From: Nitrosospira sp.
GTDB lineage: Bacteria; Pseudomonadota; Gammaproteobacteria; Burkholderiales; Nitrosomonadaceae
Assembly (NCBI GenBank): GCA_030453055.1
Contig: JAKDLC010000118.1
Location: 1 to 6,530 of the forward strand
Direction: 5' to 3'
DNA length: 6,530 nucleotides
Positions 1-6,141 of this stretch are shown here, piece by piece; position 1 is the first letter of the stretch, and every line of letters starts with the position of its first letter. The position numbers were made by a program, and so were the translations under genes. The notes beneath the pieces were generated by a model, which did not search any database, was not told the DNA's origin, and was given only the letters and a program-made list of their open reading frames with translations.

Positions 1-101
1 ATCACGATCTCGATTACCTGCGCAACTGGTCGCTGCGGCTCGATCTGCACATCATCCTCAAAACCATCCTGGTGGTCTTCAAGGGACGGGAGGCATACTG
101 A
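1..101 (+). CDS. C-terminal end of an undecaprenyl-phosphate sugar phosphotransferase (WcaJ/EpsB-like), partial
   Basis: The frame starting at base 3 reads 32 residues and stops at TGA 99-101; the gene begins outside the window. The visible tail contains RNWSLRLDLHIILKTILVV followed by a FKGREAY end. This matches the conserved C-terminus of bacterial sugar transferases, usually of the form NWSLWLDLKIL..T..VV..GRGAY. These polytopic inner-membrane enzymes move a hexose-1-phosphate from a nucleotide sugar to undecaprenyl phosphate, the first step of exopolysaccharide or capsule repeat-unit assembly. The final residues are REAY instead of the common RGAY. The other two forward frames give no comparable match. 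The catalytic part is not visible, so the exact subfamily and sugar cannot be stated. The gene is convergent with the dehydrogenase gene that follows. Confidence 0.72.
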   Translation, partial: HDLDYLRNWSLRLDLHIILKTILVVFKGREAY

Positions 102-286
102 ACCTGAAGTAACCCAATCCCCGCCAACTCTTGTCTCTGCACTACCCATCGTACCCGCACCCGGCAACCTCAAAGATTCCCGTTTCTTGCGTCCCGCCCT
201 CTGTAATATTGCATTTCCTTTGACGTAACTCCCTAAGCTTTTCGGAATCCCTGGCCTGCTGTGCATGGGGAATGCCGGTCACTTCT
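102..286. other. Convergent intergenic region with one imperfect hairpin
   Basis: These 185 bases lie between two converging stop codons. I see no gene. Bases 243-251 (CGGAATCCC) and 267-277 (GGGGAATGCCG) can form an imperfect stem with one mismatch and one bulge, around a 15-base loop. On the minus strand it lies just past the dehydrogenase stop, but no T-run follows on either strand. It is at best a weak candidate terminator for the dehydrogenase transcript. No clear terminator follows the sugar-transferase stop. Confidence 0.3.
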
Positions 287-1297
287 TCATGCAACATCCA
301 GAACCACGCGATAGCGCGCCTTGCCTGCCGCAAGATGCTCGATGGCGTCATTCACCCTGTTTAGCGGAAAATGTTCGACCTGAGCCGCGATACCATGGCG
401 TGCGGCAAAATCCAGCATGGCCGAAATCGCCGCGGGTCCGCCGGTCGGCGACCCTGAAACGCTTTTCTGGCGCATAATGAGGTCGAAAGCAGCAATCGGC
501 ATCGGCTCCAGCACCGCCCCCACGACGTGCATGCGGCCATTCGGTTTCAGCGTCTTGAGCAGCGCGGTCCAATCGAGCGGGGTGTTCACGGTGATAAGCA
601 GAAAATCGAGCGAACCGGCCACCTTGAAAATCTCGGCGTTGTCGCGGCTTGATACAATCCGGTGCGCCCCCATTCCCCGTAACGCCTCAGTCTTCGACAT
701 GCTGGACGTGAAGGCCGTCACCTCGCAACCCCAGGCATTGGCGAATTTAAGGGCAAGGTGGCCCAGACCGCCGATGCCCACGATTCCCACCCGGTCCGTC
801 GGCTTCACACCATACGTAAGCAATGGGGCAAACACGGTGATCCCGCCACAAAGCAGCGGGCCCGCGGAGGAAATATCCAGCGCGTCAGGCAGCGGGAACG
901 TCCATGCCCAATGAGCCCGCAGCCGGTCGGCAAAGCCGCCGTGATGTCCGACGATGGTCGCCGCCACTTCCGGGCAAAGATTGTGATTGCCGGTCATGCA
1001 CTCATGGCAGTGCATGCAGCTATCAACGCGCCACCCGACGCCAACACGCTGTCCGATTTGCAATCCCTTGACATAATCACCCGCCGCGACAATCCGCCCC
1101 ACCGCCTCGTGCCCCGGTATGACCGGATATCGGGACAAACCCCAGTCGTTGTTGAGAATCGAAATATCGGAATGACAAAGACCGCAATACTCAACAGCGA
1201 TCTCCACCTCCTCCGGTCCCAACCGGCCGGCATCATAGGAAAAAGGTTCAAGCCTCTGTTTAGCGCCATGCGCGGCCCATCCATGAATTTAGCTCAT
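287..1297 (-). pseudogene. Zinc-dependent NAD(P)-alcohol dehydrogenase (YahK/CAD type) interrupted by a stop at codon 3
   Basis: The product is a medium-chain, zinc-dependent alcohol/aldehyde dehydrogenase of the cinnamyl-alcohol-dehydrogenase branch, a cytosolic enzyme interconverting alcohols and aldehydes with NAD(P)H. Numbered from the in-frame TTG at 1222, it has YCGLCHSD with catalytic-zinc Cys16, GHE with His38, and LLCGG with Cys125. The structural-zinc cysteines are 69, 72, 75 and 83, and the Rossmann loop GIGGLGH is at 149-155. The frame runs cleanly to TGA at 287-289. The expected start is ATG 1295-1297: AGAGGAG lies 4 bases upstream, and the 25 codons before the TTG read as a normal family N-terminus (IHGWAAHGAKQRLEPFSYDA). 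Codon 3, however, is TAA (1289-1291), where AAA or another sense codon would be expected. Full length would be about 336 codons, typical for the family. Starting at the TTG would lose 25 residues and has no evident ribosome binding site. It is either a recent pseudogene, a strain variant or a base-call error; the rest of the gene shows no decay. Confidence 0.85.
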
Positions 1298-1301
1298 AAT
1301 G

Positions 1302-1308
1302 CTCCTCT
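1302..1308 (-). promoter_or_regulatory. Ribosome binding site of the dehydrogenase gene
   Basis: On the minus strand AGAGGAG lies 4 bases before ATG 1295-1297. It is the only good Shine-Dalgarno sequence placed before an in-frame start in this gene. It therefore identifies the ancestral start and makes the TAA two codons later significant. Confidence 0.7.
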
Positions 1309-1453
1309 CTTATAAAAGAAGTTTGTCTTTGCCGTAAACCGATGGTTCCCGTGGAGGTTACTGATATCCTTCCTGTATCATCACGCATCCTACTCCTCCT
1401 GTACTATGGCAAGTTAAAATAATCGGTAAAGGAAACCATCAGGAGATGCAGAT

Positions 1454-1579
1454 ATGCCAGAGCCGTCAACGTCTTGCATATCACAGTTCTGTTTCTCGCC
1501 TTCGATGATTTTTGCGCCTGCGGTTTTTCCGCACGCAAGATCGAGACCATCCAAGGCATTGCGAAAGAAGAAAAAATAA
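1454..1579 (+). CDS. Possible 41-residue leader or small protein
   Basis: An ATG at 1454 opens a 41-codon frame ending at TAA 1577-1579. AGGAG (1441-1445) lies 8 bases upstream, which is good spacing. The predicted peptide begins MPEPSTSCISQFCF, has no recognisable domain, and ends in a basic run (ALRKKKK). It ends 36 bases before the permease ATG, so it could act as a translated leader. Its composition is not clearly protein-like, it has no known relative that I recognise, and the lysine run comes from an A-tract that may have another role. It is listed mainly because of the ribosome binding site. Confidence 0.2.
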   Translation: MPEPSTSCISQFCFSPSMIFAPAVFPHARSRPSKALRKKKK

Positions 1580-1600
1580 CAGTTTTTTGTCGCTTTTTTT
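1571..1600 (+). promoter_or_regulatory. A-run/T-run tract immediately upstream of the permease
   Basis: An A6 run (1571-1576) is followed by TAACAG and a T6 run, then GTCGC and a T7 run. The A6 and T6 runs can pair around a 6-base loop. In RNA this would be a U-rich leader next to the ribosome binding site. It could be a weak terminator, an Hfq-type binding site or an unstructured translation enhancer. The sequence does not decide between these. Confidence 0.25.
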
Positions 1601-1604
1601 AATT

Positions 1605-1610
1605 GGAAGA
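1605..1610 (+). promoter_or_regulatory. Ribosome binding site of the permease
   Basis: GGAAGA lies 5-6 bases before ATG 1616, which supports that start. The N-terminus from this ATG also has the length expected of the family. Confidence 0.6.
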
Positions 1611-1615
1611 ACAAG

Positions 1616-3061
1616 ATGCTGTTTGATCGCGTCAAGTCTCTGGACCACATCCTCGAGTCAGCCAGGACGCAAGGGCTCAAGCGTCAACTCGGGGCATTTG
1701 ACCTGACCATGCTGGGTATCGGAGCCATCATCGGCACGGGGATTTTTGTGCTGACATCAGTCGCAGCAGAAAAAGCCGGACCTGGCATGATGTATTCATT
1801 TGTCATCGCCGGTTTCGTTTGCGCGCTTGCGGCGCTGGTATATTCCGAGATTGCCGCAATCGTGCCGGTGGCCGGATCGGCCTACACCTACTCGTACGCG
1901 GTATTTGGCGAACTGATCGCCTGGATGGTGGGCTGGGCGCTTATTCTGGAGTATGCGGTCGCAGCCGCCGCGGTGGCCGTCGGATGGTCAGGCTACATCA
2001 ATGGTTTCCTGCATGAGATAGGCTACGGCCTGCCTCTGGCATTGACCGCGGGTCCGCGCGACACCATTGTCCTGGCAAATGGCACAACGTCCGCCGGAGG
2101 GTTCAATCTGCTGGCGTTTCTGATTTCGCGTTTCGTCACTTTTCTGTTGATCATAGGCACTACAAAAAGCGCCCGATTCACCGCGATCCTGGTAATCGTT
2201 AAAATTGTCGCTCTCTCGGTATTTATCGTTCTCGTCCTGCCCGCCGTCAACGCAACCAATTTTGAACCCATGCTGCCCAAGGGATGGGGCACGCCGGCTT
2301 CGGGGGTTGGGGTACTAGGCGCGGCTGCCTCCATCTTTTTCGCCTATATCGGGTTCGATGCGGTCTCGACGGCTGCGGAAGAAACCCGGAACCCAAACCG
2401 TAACGTGCCGATTGGTCTGATCGGTTCATTGGGTATCTGCACGATTTTCTATCTGATCGTCGCCTATGCGGCGGTCGGCGCCGTTGGCGCCCAGCCCGGA
2501 GGCGAGCTGTCGCAATCCAAAGAACCCCAGGCTTTTGTGCTGCGCCCGGTCGGTTACCCCCCCATCGGCAACTGGGTGGCTTCCGCCGCCATCATCGCCC
2601 TCCCCTCGGTGGTTTTGATGATGATTTACGGGCAAACCCGCGTCTTGTTCACGATGTCGCGCGATGGCCTCATACCGCGATCGTTCTCGCACATACATGT
2701 GCGTTTTCACACGCCCTATTTCGTCACGCTCGTCACGGGTATCGCCGTGGCCCTCTTCGCCGCGATGTTCCCGGTCGTCATGCTGGCCGATGTGTCCAAC
2801 TCCGGCACGTTGTTTGCCTTCTTCATGGTGGCCATGAGCGTAATGATATTGCGCCGCCGCGAGCCCAACCTGCACCGCCCATTCAGGACCCCGGCGCTTT
2901 GGGCGGTCGGCCCCCTGGCCATGGCGGGATGCGCTCTGCTGTTCATCAGCCTGGGCTGGGGTACGATCCGGTTGTTCCTGTACTGGGCGGCGGTCGGTCT
3001 GGTTGTTTATTTCGGTTATGCCCGCAGACATAGCATTGTAGGAAAAGAACAAGCGGGTTAA
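1616..3061 (+). CDS. APC-superfamily amino-acid permease (bacterial cationic/broad amino-acid transporter type)
   Basis: This 481-residue inner-membrane transporter probably imports amino acids by proton symport or exchange. A short cytoplasmic N-terminus ends in LKRQLGAFDLTMLGIG. It is followed by the APC signature helix GIGAIIGTGIFVLTS (34-48), whose glycines shape the unwound substrate site. Further family motifs are AGSAYTYSYAVFGEL (86-100), GFDAVSTAAEETRNPNRNVPIG (246-267) and the loop RVLFTMSRDGLIP (342-354). About 12 hydrophobic segments are spread over the length, and the C-terminus is short. Length and motifs fit the bacterial homologues of eukaryotic cationic amino-acid transporters (YfnA/YhdG-like). 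Substrate cannot be read from the sequence. It has its own upstream region. The next gene begins 73 bases downstream on the same strand with no obvious terminator between, so read-through is possible. Confidence 0.9.
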   Translation: MLFDRVKSLDHILESARTQGLKRQLGAFDLTMLGIGAIIGTGIFVLTSVAAEKAGPGMMYSFVIAGFVCALAALVYSEIAAIVPVAGSAYTYSYAVFGELIAWMVGWALILEYAVAAAAVAVGWSGYINGFLHEIGYGLPLALTAGPRDTIVLANGTTSAGGFNLLAFLISRFVTFLLIIGTTKSARFTAILVIVKIVALSVFIVLVLPAVNATNFEPMLPKGWGTPASGVGVLGAAASIFFAYIGFDAVSTAAEETRNPNRNVPIGLIGSLGICTIFYLIVAYAAVGAVGAQPGGELSQSKEPQAFVLRPVGYPPIGNWVASAAIIALPSVVLMMIYGQTRVLFTMSRDGLIPRSFSHIHVRFHTPYFVTLVTGIAVALFAAMFPVVMLADVSNSGTLFAFFMVAMSVMILRRREPNLHRPFRTPALWAVGPLAMAGCALLFISLGWGTIRLFLYWAAVGLVVYFGYARRHSIVGKEQAG

Positions 3062-3096
3062 GTACGCCCCCGCGCCTAAAGAAAATACCGGCACGG

Positions 3097-3127
3097 CCGA
3101 TAATAAGTACTGTCGACTTACTATCGG
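3097..3127 (+). promoter_or_regulatory. Hairpin overlapping the ribosome binding site of the MHYT-GGDEF-EAL gene
   Basis: CCGATAATAAGT (3097-3108) and ACTTACTATCGG (3116-3127) are inverted copies with 11 of 12 positions complementary (one A/C mismatch at 3103/3121) around a 7-base loop ACTGTCG. The right arm ends 7 bases before ATG 3135. Its last two G residues belong to the only plausible ribosome binding site, GGAA 3126-3129. In RNA this stem would tie up the start region. In DNA it could be a dyad operator. No T-run follows, so it is not a typical intrinsic terminator for the permease. Confidence 0.6.
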
Positions 3128-3129
3128 AA
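3126..3129 (+). promoter_or_regulatory. Weak ribosome binding site of the MHYT-GGDEF-EAL gene, partly inside the hairpin
   Basis: GGAA lies 5 bases before ATG 3135. It is weak (four bases), and its two G residues pair with CC 3097-3098 in the upstream hairpin. No better site is seen upstream of this ATG. Confidence 0.4.
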
Positions 3130-3134
3130 TCCCC

Positions 3135-5237
3135 ATGCACGGCACCTACAACCTATGGCTCGTGGCGCTCTCGCTGGTCGTGGCTACGCTCGCCTCTTAT
3201 ACCGCGCTTGATTTGTCCAGCCGCATTTTCCTATTGCCGCAGTCCCGGCTTCGCCATGCATGGCTCGCCGGTGGCGCAGCGGCGATGGGCATTGGCATCT
3301 GGTCGATGCATTTCATCGGGATGCTCGCCTTCTCGCTACCCATCTCGCTCGGCTACGATATAGCGACTACCGGCTGGTCGCTAGCGATTGCCATACTGCT
3401 GTCCTATCGCGTACTGGATATTGTCACGCAAGCAAAACTGACACTTGCCCGCCTCATCACAGGCGGCACGCTGATGGGCTTCGGCATTGCCGGCATGCAC
3501 TACACCGGCATGGCCGCCCTGCGGATGGAACCGGGCATTCACTACGACCCTGCATTGTTCGTCATTTCGATTGTCATTGCCATCGCCGCGGGCAGCGTCG
3601 CATTGTGGCTTGCGCAAACGCTCCGAGACGATGATCAGAGCCGCGTGATCGCCAAGCGCATCGGCGCCGCTTTCGTAATGGGTATCGCGATCTGTGGTAT
3701 GCACTATACCGGGATGGCCGCCGTCCATTTTCCGGCCGATTCAGTGAGCGGCGCAACCGAAGGCATCGGGTCGCAATGGTTCGGTGCCACGATCATTTTA
3801 CTTACATTCGCAATCCTGATCGTGACGCTCCTGTTGTCGCGCTTCGATGCGAGAACGAGTCTTCTTGCCGGCTCGGTATCTCAACTCAACGGCCAGATCG
3901 TCCGTCTGGCCACGTTTGATACGTTGACCGATCTGCCGAATCGCTGGTCGCTTATGGAACAGATCGAACGCGCGATTCACGCATCCCGGCATCACCGAAA
4001 CATGTTTGCCATTCTGTTCATGGATCTCGACGGGTTCAAAATCATCAACGATTCGCTTGGGCACTCTGCCGGCGATGAGATCCTGAAAGCTTTTGCCCAG
4101 GGGTTGCTGCATTGCGTGCGTGGTGGCGATACGATTGCCCGGCTGGGGGGTGACGAATTCGTGGTTTTGCTCGAAAACCTTGGGTCGCCGGACGACGCCT
4201 CGAAAATGGCGGAAAGCGTGCTCGATCGCATGCGCCAAGGTTTATGGGCCGATAACCAATCGCTGCAGGTGATGCCGAGCATCGGCATTGCCCTTTTTCC
4301 GCAAGACGGCGATACCGTCGAAGTGCTGCTCAAGCACGCGGACGCTGCGATGTACGAAGCAAAACGCGGGGGACGCAGCACCTACCGGTTTTACGAAGCA
4401 AGCATGAATGCGGCGGCCACCCGCACCTTGCAGATTCAACAAGCCTTGCACGAAGCGCTCGGAGCCGACTATTTTTCCCTGCACTTCCAGCCCAAATTCC
4501 GTGGTGACAATGGCGAGCTGGCAGGTGCGGAAGCGTTGCTCCGCCTGCATCATCCGGCGTTGGGACTCTTGCCGCCGATGGAGTTCATCCCGATCGCCGA
4601 ACGCTCCGGGCAGATTATCCAGATAGGTTATTGGGTCGTGCGCGAAACATGCCGGCAAATGCGTCGCTGGCGTGAAAACGGCCTGCCGGCGATCAAGGTG
4701 GCGATCAATTTGTCGCCGCGGCAGTTGACGCAACCCAATCTGGTCGCAACGATGCTCGATATCGTCCGGGCTCAACAAGTCCCATGCGAACAAATCATGT
4801 TCGAAATTACCGAGACCGTGGCGATGCAGGATGCGCCCAAAACGATCAAAATGATCCACGAGTTCCAGGCAAGCGGCTTCGATATCGCAATCGACGATTT
4901 CGGGACCGGCTATTCAAGCCTTGCCTATCTGCAACGATTTCGCGCCAAGCAGTTGAAGATAGACCGTTTCTTTACCAACGGCCTGGATGAATATGGTCAC
5001 GAAGGCAGCGCCATCGTCTCCGCGATCATTAAACTCGCTCATACGCTCGAGATGGACGTAGTGGCCGAAGGCGTTGAAACCGATTCGCAACTCGCGAAAT
5101 TGAAGGGCATGATGTGTGACGAGATGCAGGGGTTCCTGCTCGGCAAACCTGTAACGTCAGAGGCGTTTGGTGCGCTACTGCAGCGCACCGCATCCCATCC
5201 CAAAAGAATACCGAAGCTCAGGAGCGTTGGCTCATAA
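3135..5237 (+). CDS. Membrane-bound MHYT-GGDEF-EAL cyclic-di-GMP synthase/phosphodiesterase
   Basis: This 700-residue protein has an N-terminal MHYT sensor in the inner membrane and cytoplasmic GGDEF and EAL domains. The sensor (about 1-240) has hydrophobic helices with the three family motifs MHFIGM (58-63), MHYTGM (121-126) and MHYTGM (189-194), proposed in the family to bind a metal such as copper and sense a diatomic gas. The GGDEF domain (about 258-425) begins FDTLTDLPNR and keeps the active-site GGDEF (338-342) and the product-inhibition site RGGD (329-332), five residues upstream. The EAL domain (about 435-685) keeps the expected metal and catalytic residues: Glu466 in EAL, Asn525, Glu557, Asp587-Asp588 in DDFGTGYSSL, Lys608, Glu645 and Gln665. 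Both activities therefore look possible. In this architecture one domain often dominates in vivo, and sequence cannot tell which. The start is fixed by the usual short N-terminus before the first helix. A hairpin covers its weak ribosome binding site. It may be co-transcribed with the permease 73 bases upstream. Confidence 0.95.
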   Translation: MHGTYNLWLVALSLVVATLASYTALDLSSRIFLLPQSRLRHAWLAGGAAAMGIGIWSMHFIGMLAFSLPISLGYDIATTGWSLAIAILLSYRVLDIVTQAKLTLARLITGGTLMGFGIAGMHYTGMAALRMEPGIHYDPALFVISIVIAIAAGSVALWLAQTLRDDDQSRVIAKRIGAAFVMGIAICGMHYTGMAAVHFPADSVSGATEGIGSQWFGATIILLTFAILIVTLLLSRFDARTSLLAGSVSQLNGQIVRLATFDTLTDLPNRWSLMEQIERAIHASRHHRNMFAILFMDLDGFKIINDSLGHSAGDEILKAFAQGLLHCVRGGDTIARLGGDEFVVLLENLGSPDDASKMAESVLDRMRQGLWADNQSLQVMPSIGIALFPQDGDTVEVLLKHADAAMYEAKRGGRSTYRFYEASMNAAATRTLQIQQALHEALGADYFSLHFQPKFRGDNGELAGAEALLRLHHPALGLLPPMEFIPIAERSGQIIQIGYWVVRETCRQMRRWRENGLPAIKVAINLSPRQLTQPNLVATMLDIVRAQQVPCEQIMFEITETVAMQDAPKTIKMIHEFQASGFDIAIDDFGTGYSSLAYLQRFRAKQLKIDRFFTNGLDEYGHEGSAIVSAIIKLAHTLEMDVVAEGVETDSQLAKLKGMMCDEMQGFLLGKPVTSEAFGALLQRTASHPKRIPKLRSVGS

Positions 5238-5430
5238 TTGAAACGGACACCTTGCGTACACCGTAACCAACGCAACCACCGCTGTAAACCACCGGTGTGT
5301 GCAAACAACCCCGCCGAAAGCACTTCAAACTCGCTTAACCCTATTAAATGTAAGGAATAAGGGGAAGCTCGCGCCTTCAAAAATATCACGGCGGCATTGA
5401 ACTCATGGTTATGATTGGCAGTCGTACGAT

Positions 5431-5438
5431 TCTTAAGA
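5431..5438. promoter_or_regulatory. Palindrome TCTTAAGA, copy 1
   Basis: This perfect 8-bp palindrome also occurs at 5542-5549, 111 bases downstream, with one more matching base pattern on the left (ATTCTTAAGA versus AATCTTAAGA). Both lie in the region that must contain the DUF4142 promoter. A repeated palindrome could be an operator, but chance is not excluded. Confidence 0.25.
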
Positions 5439-5512
5439 CTGTAAAGCCATTGTCGTTGCCGGATGCATTTTACGACATTCGATAAAGATGAGGGTGGATG
5501 ACGATAGTGTCA

Positions 5513-5537
5513 GCTATCCGCCAGTACGCGAGATAGC
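5513..5537 (+). promoter_or_regulatory. Dyad GCTATC/GATAGC in the DUF4142 upstream region
   Basis: GCTATC (5513-5518) and GATAGC (5532-5537) are perfect inverted copies around 13 bases, which themselves contain a short CGC/GCG pairing. A further GATAG at 5503-5507 can pair with the same CTATC (5514-5518) around a 6-base loop, so two stems compete for one arm. It could be an operator dyad or a structured mRNA leader. Confidence 0.25.
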
Positions 5538-5541
5538 ACAA

Positions 5542-5549
5542 TCTTAAGA
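5542..5549. promoter_or_regulatory. Palindrome TCTTAAGA, copy 2
   Basis: This is the second copy of the 8-bp palindrome, 43 bases upstream of the DUF4142 start codon. A site this close to the gene would be well placed for a repressor or activator. Confidence 0.25.
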
Positions 5550-5582
5550 ACATATCGTTTTGCATATTCGACCAACTTTTAT

Positions 5583-5589
5583 GGAGGGA
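5583..5589 (+). promoter_or_regulatory. Ribosome binding site that fixes the DUF4142 start
   Basis: GGAGGGA lies 3-5 bases before ATG 5593. The frame is open further upstream to a TTG at 5560 and to another ATG at 5581. Only ATG 5593 has this strong site, and it places the signal peptide at the very N-terminus. Confidence 0.75.
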
Positions 5590-5592
5590 TTT

Positions 5593-6117
5593 ATGAAAAA
5601 CAGCACGCTCATGCTCGCGATTGCCCTGGTGGCCCCAATGTTTGTGGCCGTAGCCCAGGCAGCCGCTCCCAGCGATGCGGAAATTGCCGCAATTGTCGTA
5701 GCCGCCAATCAGGTCGACATCGATGCCGGCGAGCTCGCCAAGTCCAAGGCATCCAATGCGGACGTAAAGGCATTCGCCCATCGCATGGTCACCGACCACG
5801 CCGATGTCAACAAACAGGCTGTGGCGCTTGTGACCAAGCTGAAAGTCACGCCGAAGGATAATCCAACCAGTGAGAGTCTTAAGGCGGGCGGCGAGAAGAA
5901 CATCGCGAAGCTTAAAAAACTAAGCGGCACCGAGTTTGATAAGGCCTATATCGAGCACGAAATAGCCTATCACGAGCAAGTGCTCGACGCGGTTGACAAA
6001 ACGCTTATCCCCAATGCCAAGAATGAAGAATTGAAGGCTTTGCTGATCAAGGTGCGACCGGCATTCGTTGCACATACCGAGCATGCCAAGCAGGTAAAAG
6101 CATCACTCGGCAAGTAA
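5593..6117 (+). CDS. Secreted DUF4142 (ferritin-like helical) protein
   Basis: This 174-residue protein has a clear Sec signal peptide: MKN, then a hydrophobic stretch, then AQA before AAPSD, with probable cleavage after Ala23. It should act in the periplasm or outside the cell. The mature part is helical and matches the DUF4142 pattern: an alanine-rich first helix with AGELAKSKASNADVKAFAHRM (45-65) continuing TDHADVNKQA (67-76), then FDKAYIEHEIAYHEQVLD (115-132), and a final helix RPAFVAHTEHAKQV (155-168). Several histidines (63, 69, 122, 127, 161, 164) recur in the helices and could bind metal, but that is inference. The family is predicted to be ferritin-like, is common in proteobacteria, and its biochemical role is not established. 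The start is chosen from the GGAGGGA site and the signal peptide. It appears to be a single-gene unit, with a long leader region upstream and a strong stem-loop directly downstream. Confidence 0.88.
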   Translation: MKNSTLMLAIALVAPMFVAVAQAAAPSDAEIAAIVVAANQVDIDAGELAKSKASNADVKAFAHRMVTDHADVNKQAVALVTKLKVTPKDNPTSESLKAGGEKNIAKLKKLSGTEFDKAYIEHEIAYHEQVLDAVDKTLIPNAKNEELKALLIKVRPAFVAHTEHAKQVKASLGK

Positions 6118-6141
6118 AACCGGCACGATGCTGTGTTTGAC

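Larger units (their letters stand above)
1298..1615. other. Divergent intergenic region between dehydrogenase and permease
   Basis: This 318-base region must hold the promoters of both divergent genes, but I cannot place either with confidence. TAAAAT (1415-1420 region) resembles a -10 box for the permease, without a convincing -35 partner. GATGGTTCCC (1341-1350) and GGAAACCATC (1431-1440) are complementary at 9 of 10 positions across 80 bases. They could be two half-sites or chance. A 41-codon open frame with a good ribosome binding site lies at 1454-1579, and a strongly A- and T-rich tract precedes the permease start. Confidence 0.35.
5238..5592. other. 355-base gene-free region upstream of the DUF4142 gene
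   Basis: I find no credible gene here. A 26-codon ATG frame near 5404 lacks a ribosome binding site. An imperfect stem (CCCTATT near 5339 against AATAAGGG ending at 5363) is possible but has no T-run, so the upstream gene has no convincing terminator. The downstream half contains two TCTTAAGA palindromes and overlapping GATAG/CTATC dyads, listed separately. The DUF4142 promoter must lie here, but no -35/-10 pair is clear. Confidence 0.4.

Noticed and set aside
994..1284. 96-residue minus-strand frame starting at ATG 1284 within the dehydrogenase 5' end
   Set aside because: It is out of frame with the enzyme, and its sequence has no family features. It would matter only as a site of unproductive initiation after the codon-3 stop.
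417..1315. Long + strand frames opposite the dehydrogenase
   Set aside because: They are antisense to a gene with unmistakable zinc and Rossmann motifs, and their own sequences show no domain, signal or ribosome binding site.
1309..1338. Promoter for the dehydrogenase on the minus strand: TTTACG (1333-1338) and TATAAG (1309-1314), 18-base spacing
   Set aside because: The -10 box abuts the ribosome binding site, so transcription would start at or after it and lose it. The match is probably fortuitous.
1414..1680. 88-residue minus-strand frame across the permease start
   Set aside because: It overlaps the permease N-terminus, has a phenylalanine run created by the A/T tract, and has no convincing ribosome binding site or recognisable domain.
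2426..3145. 239-residue minus-strand frame opposite the permease and the MHYT start
   Set aside because: It is rich in His, Arg, Gln and Gly, the usual mirror of a membrane-protein gene, and lies fully antisense to a clear transporter.
3798..4859. Long minus-strand frames opposite the GGDEF and EAL domains
   Set aside because: They are antisense to a gene with complete catalytic motifs. None shows independent protein features.
5404..5490. Short ATG frame of 26 codons in the region upstream of the DUF4142 gene
   Set aside because: No ribosome binding site, very short, and no recognisable sequence.
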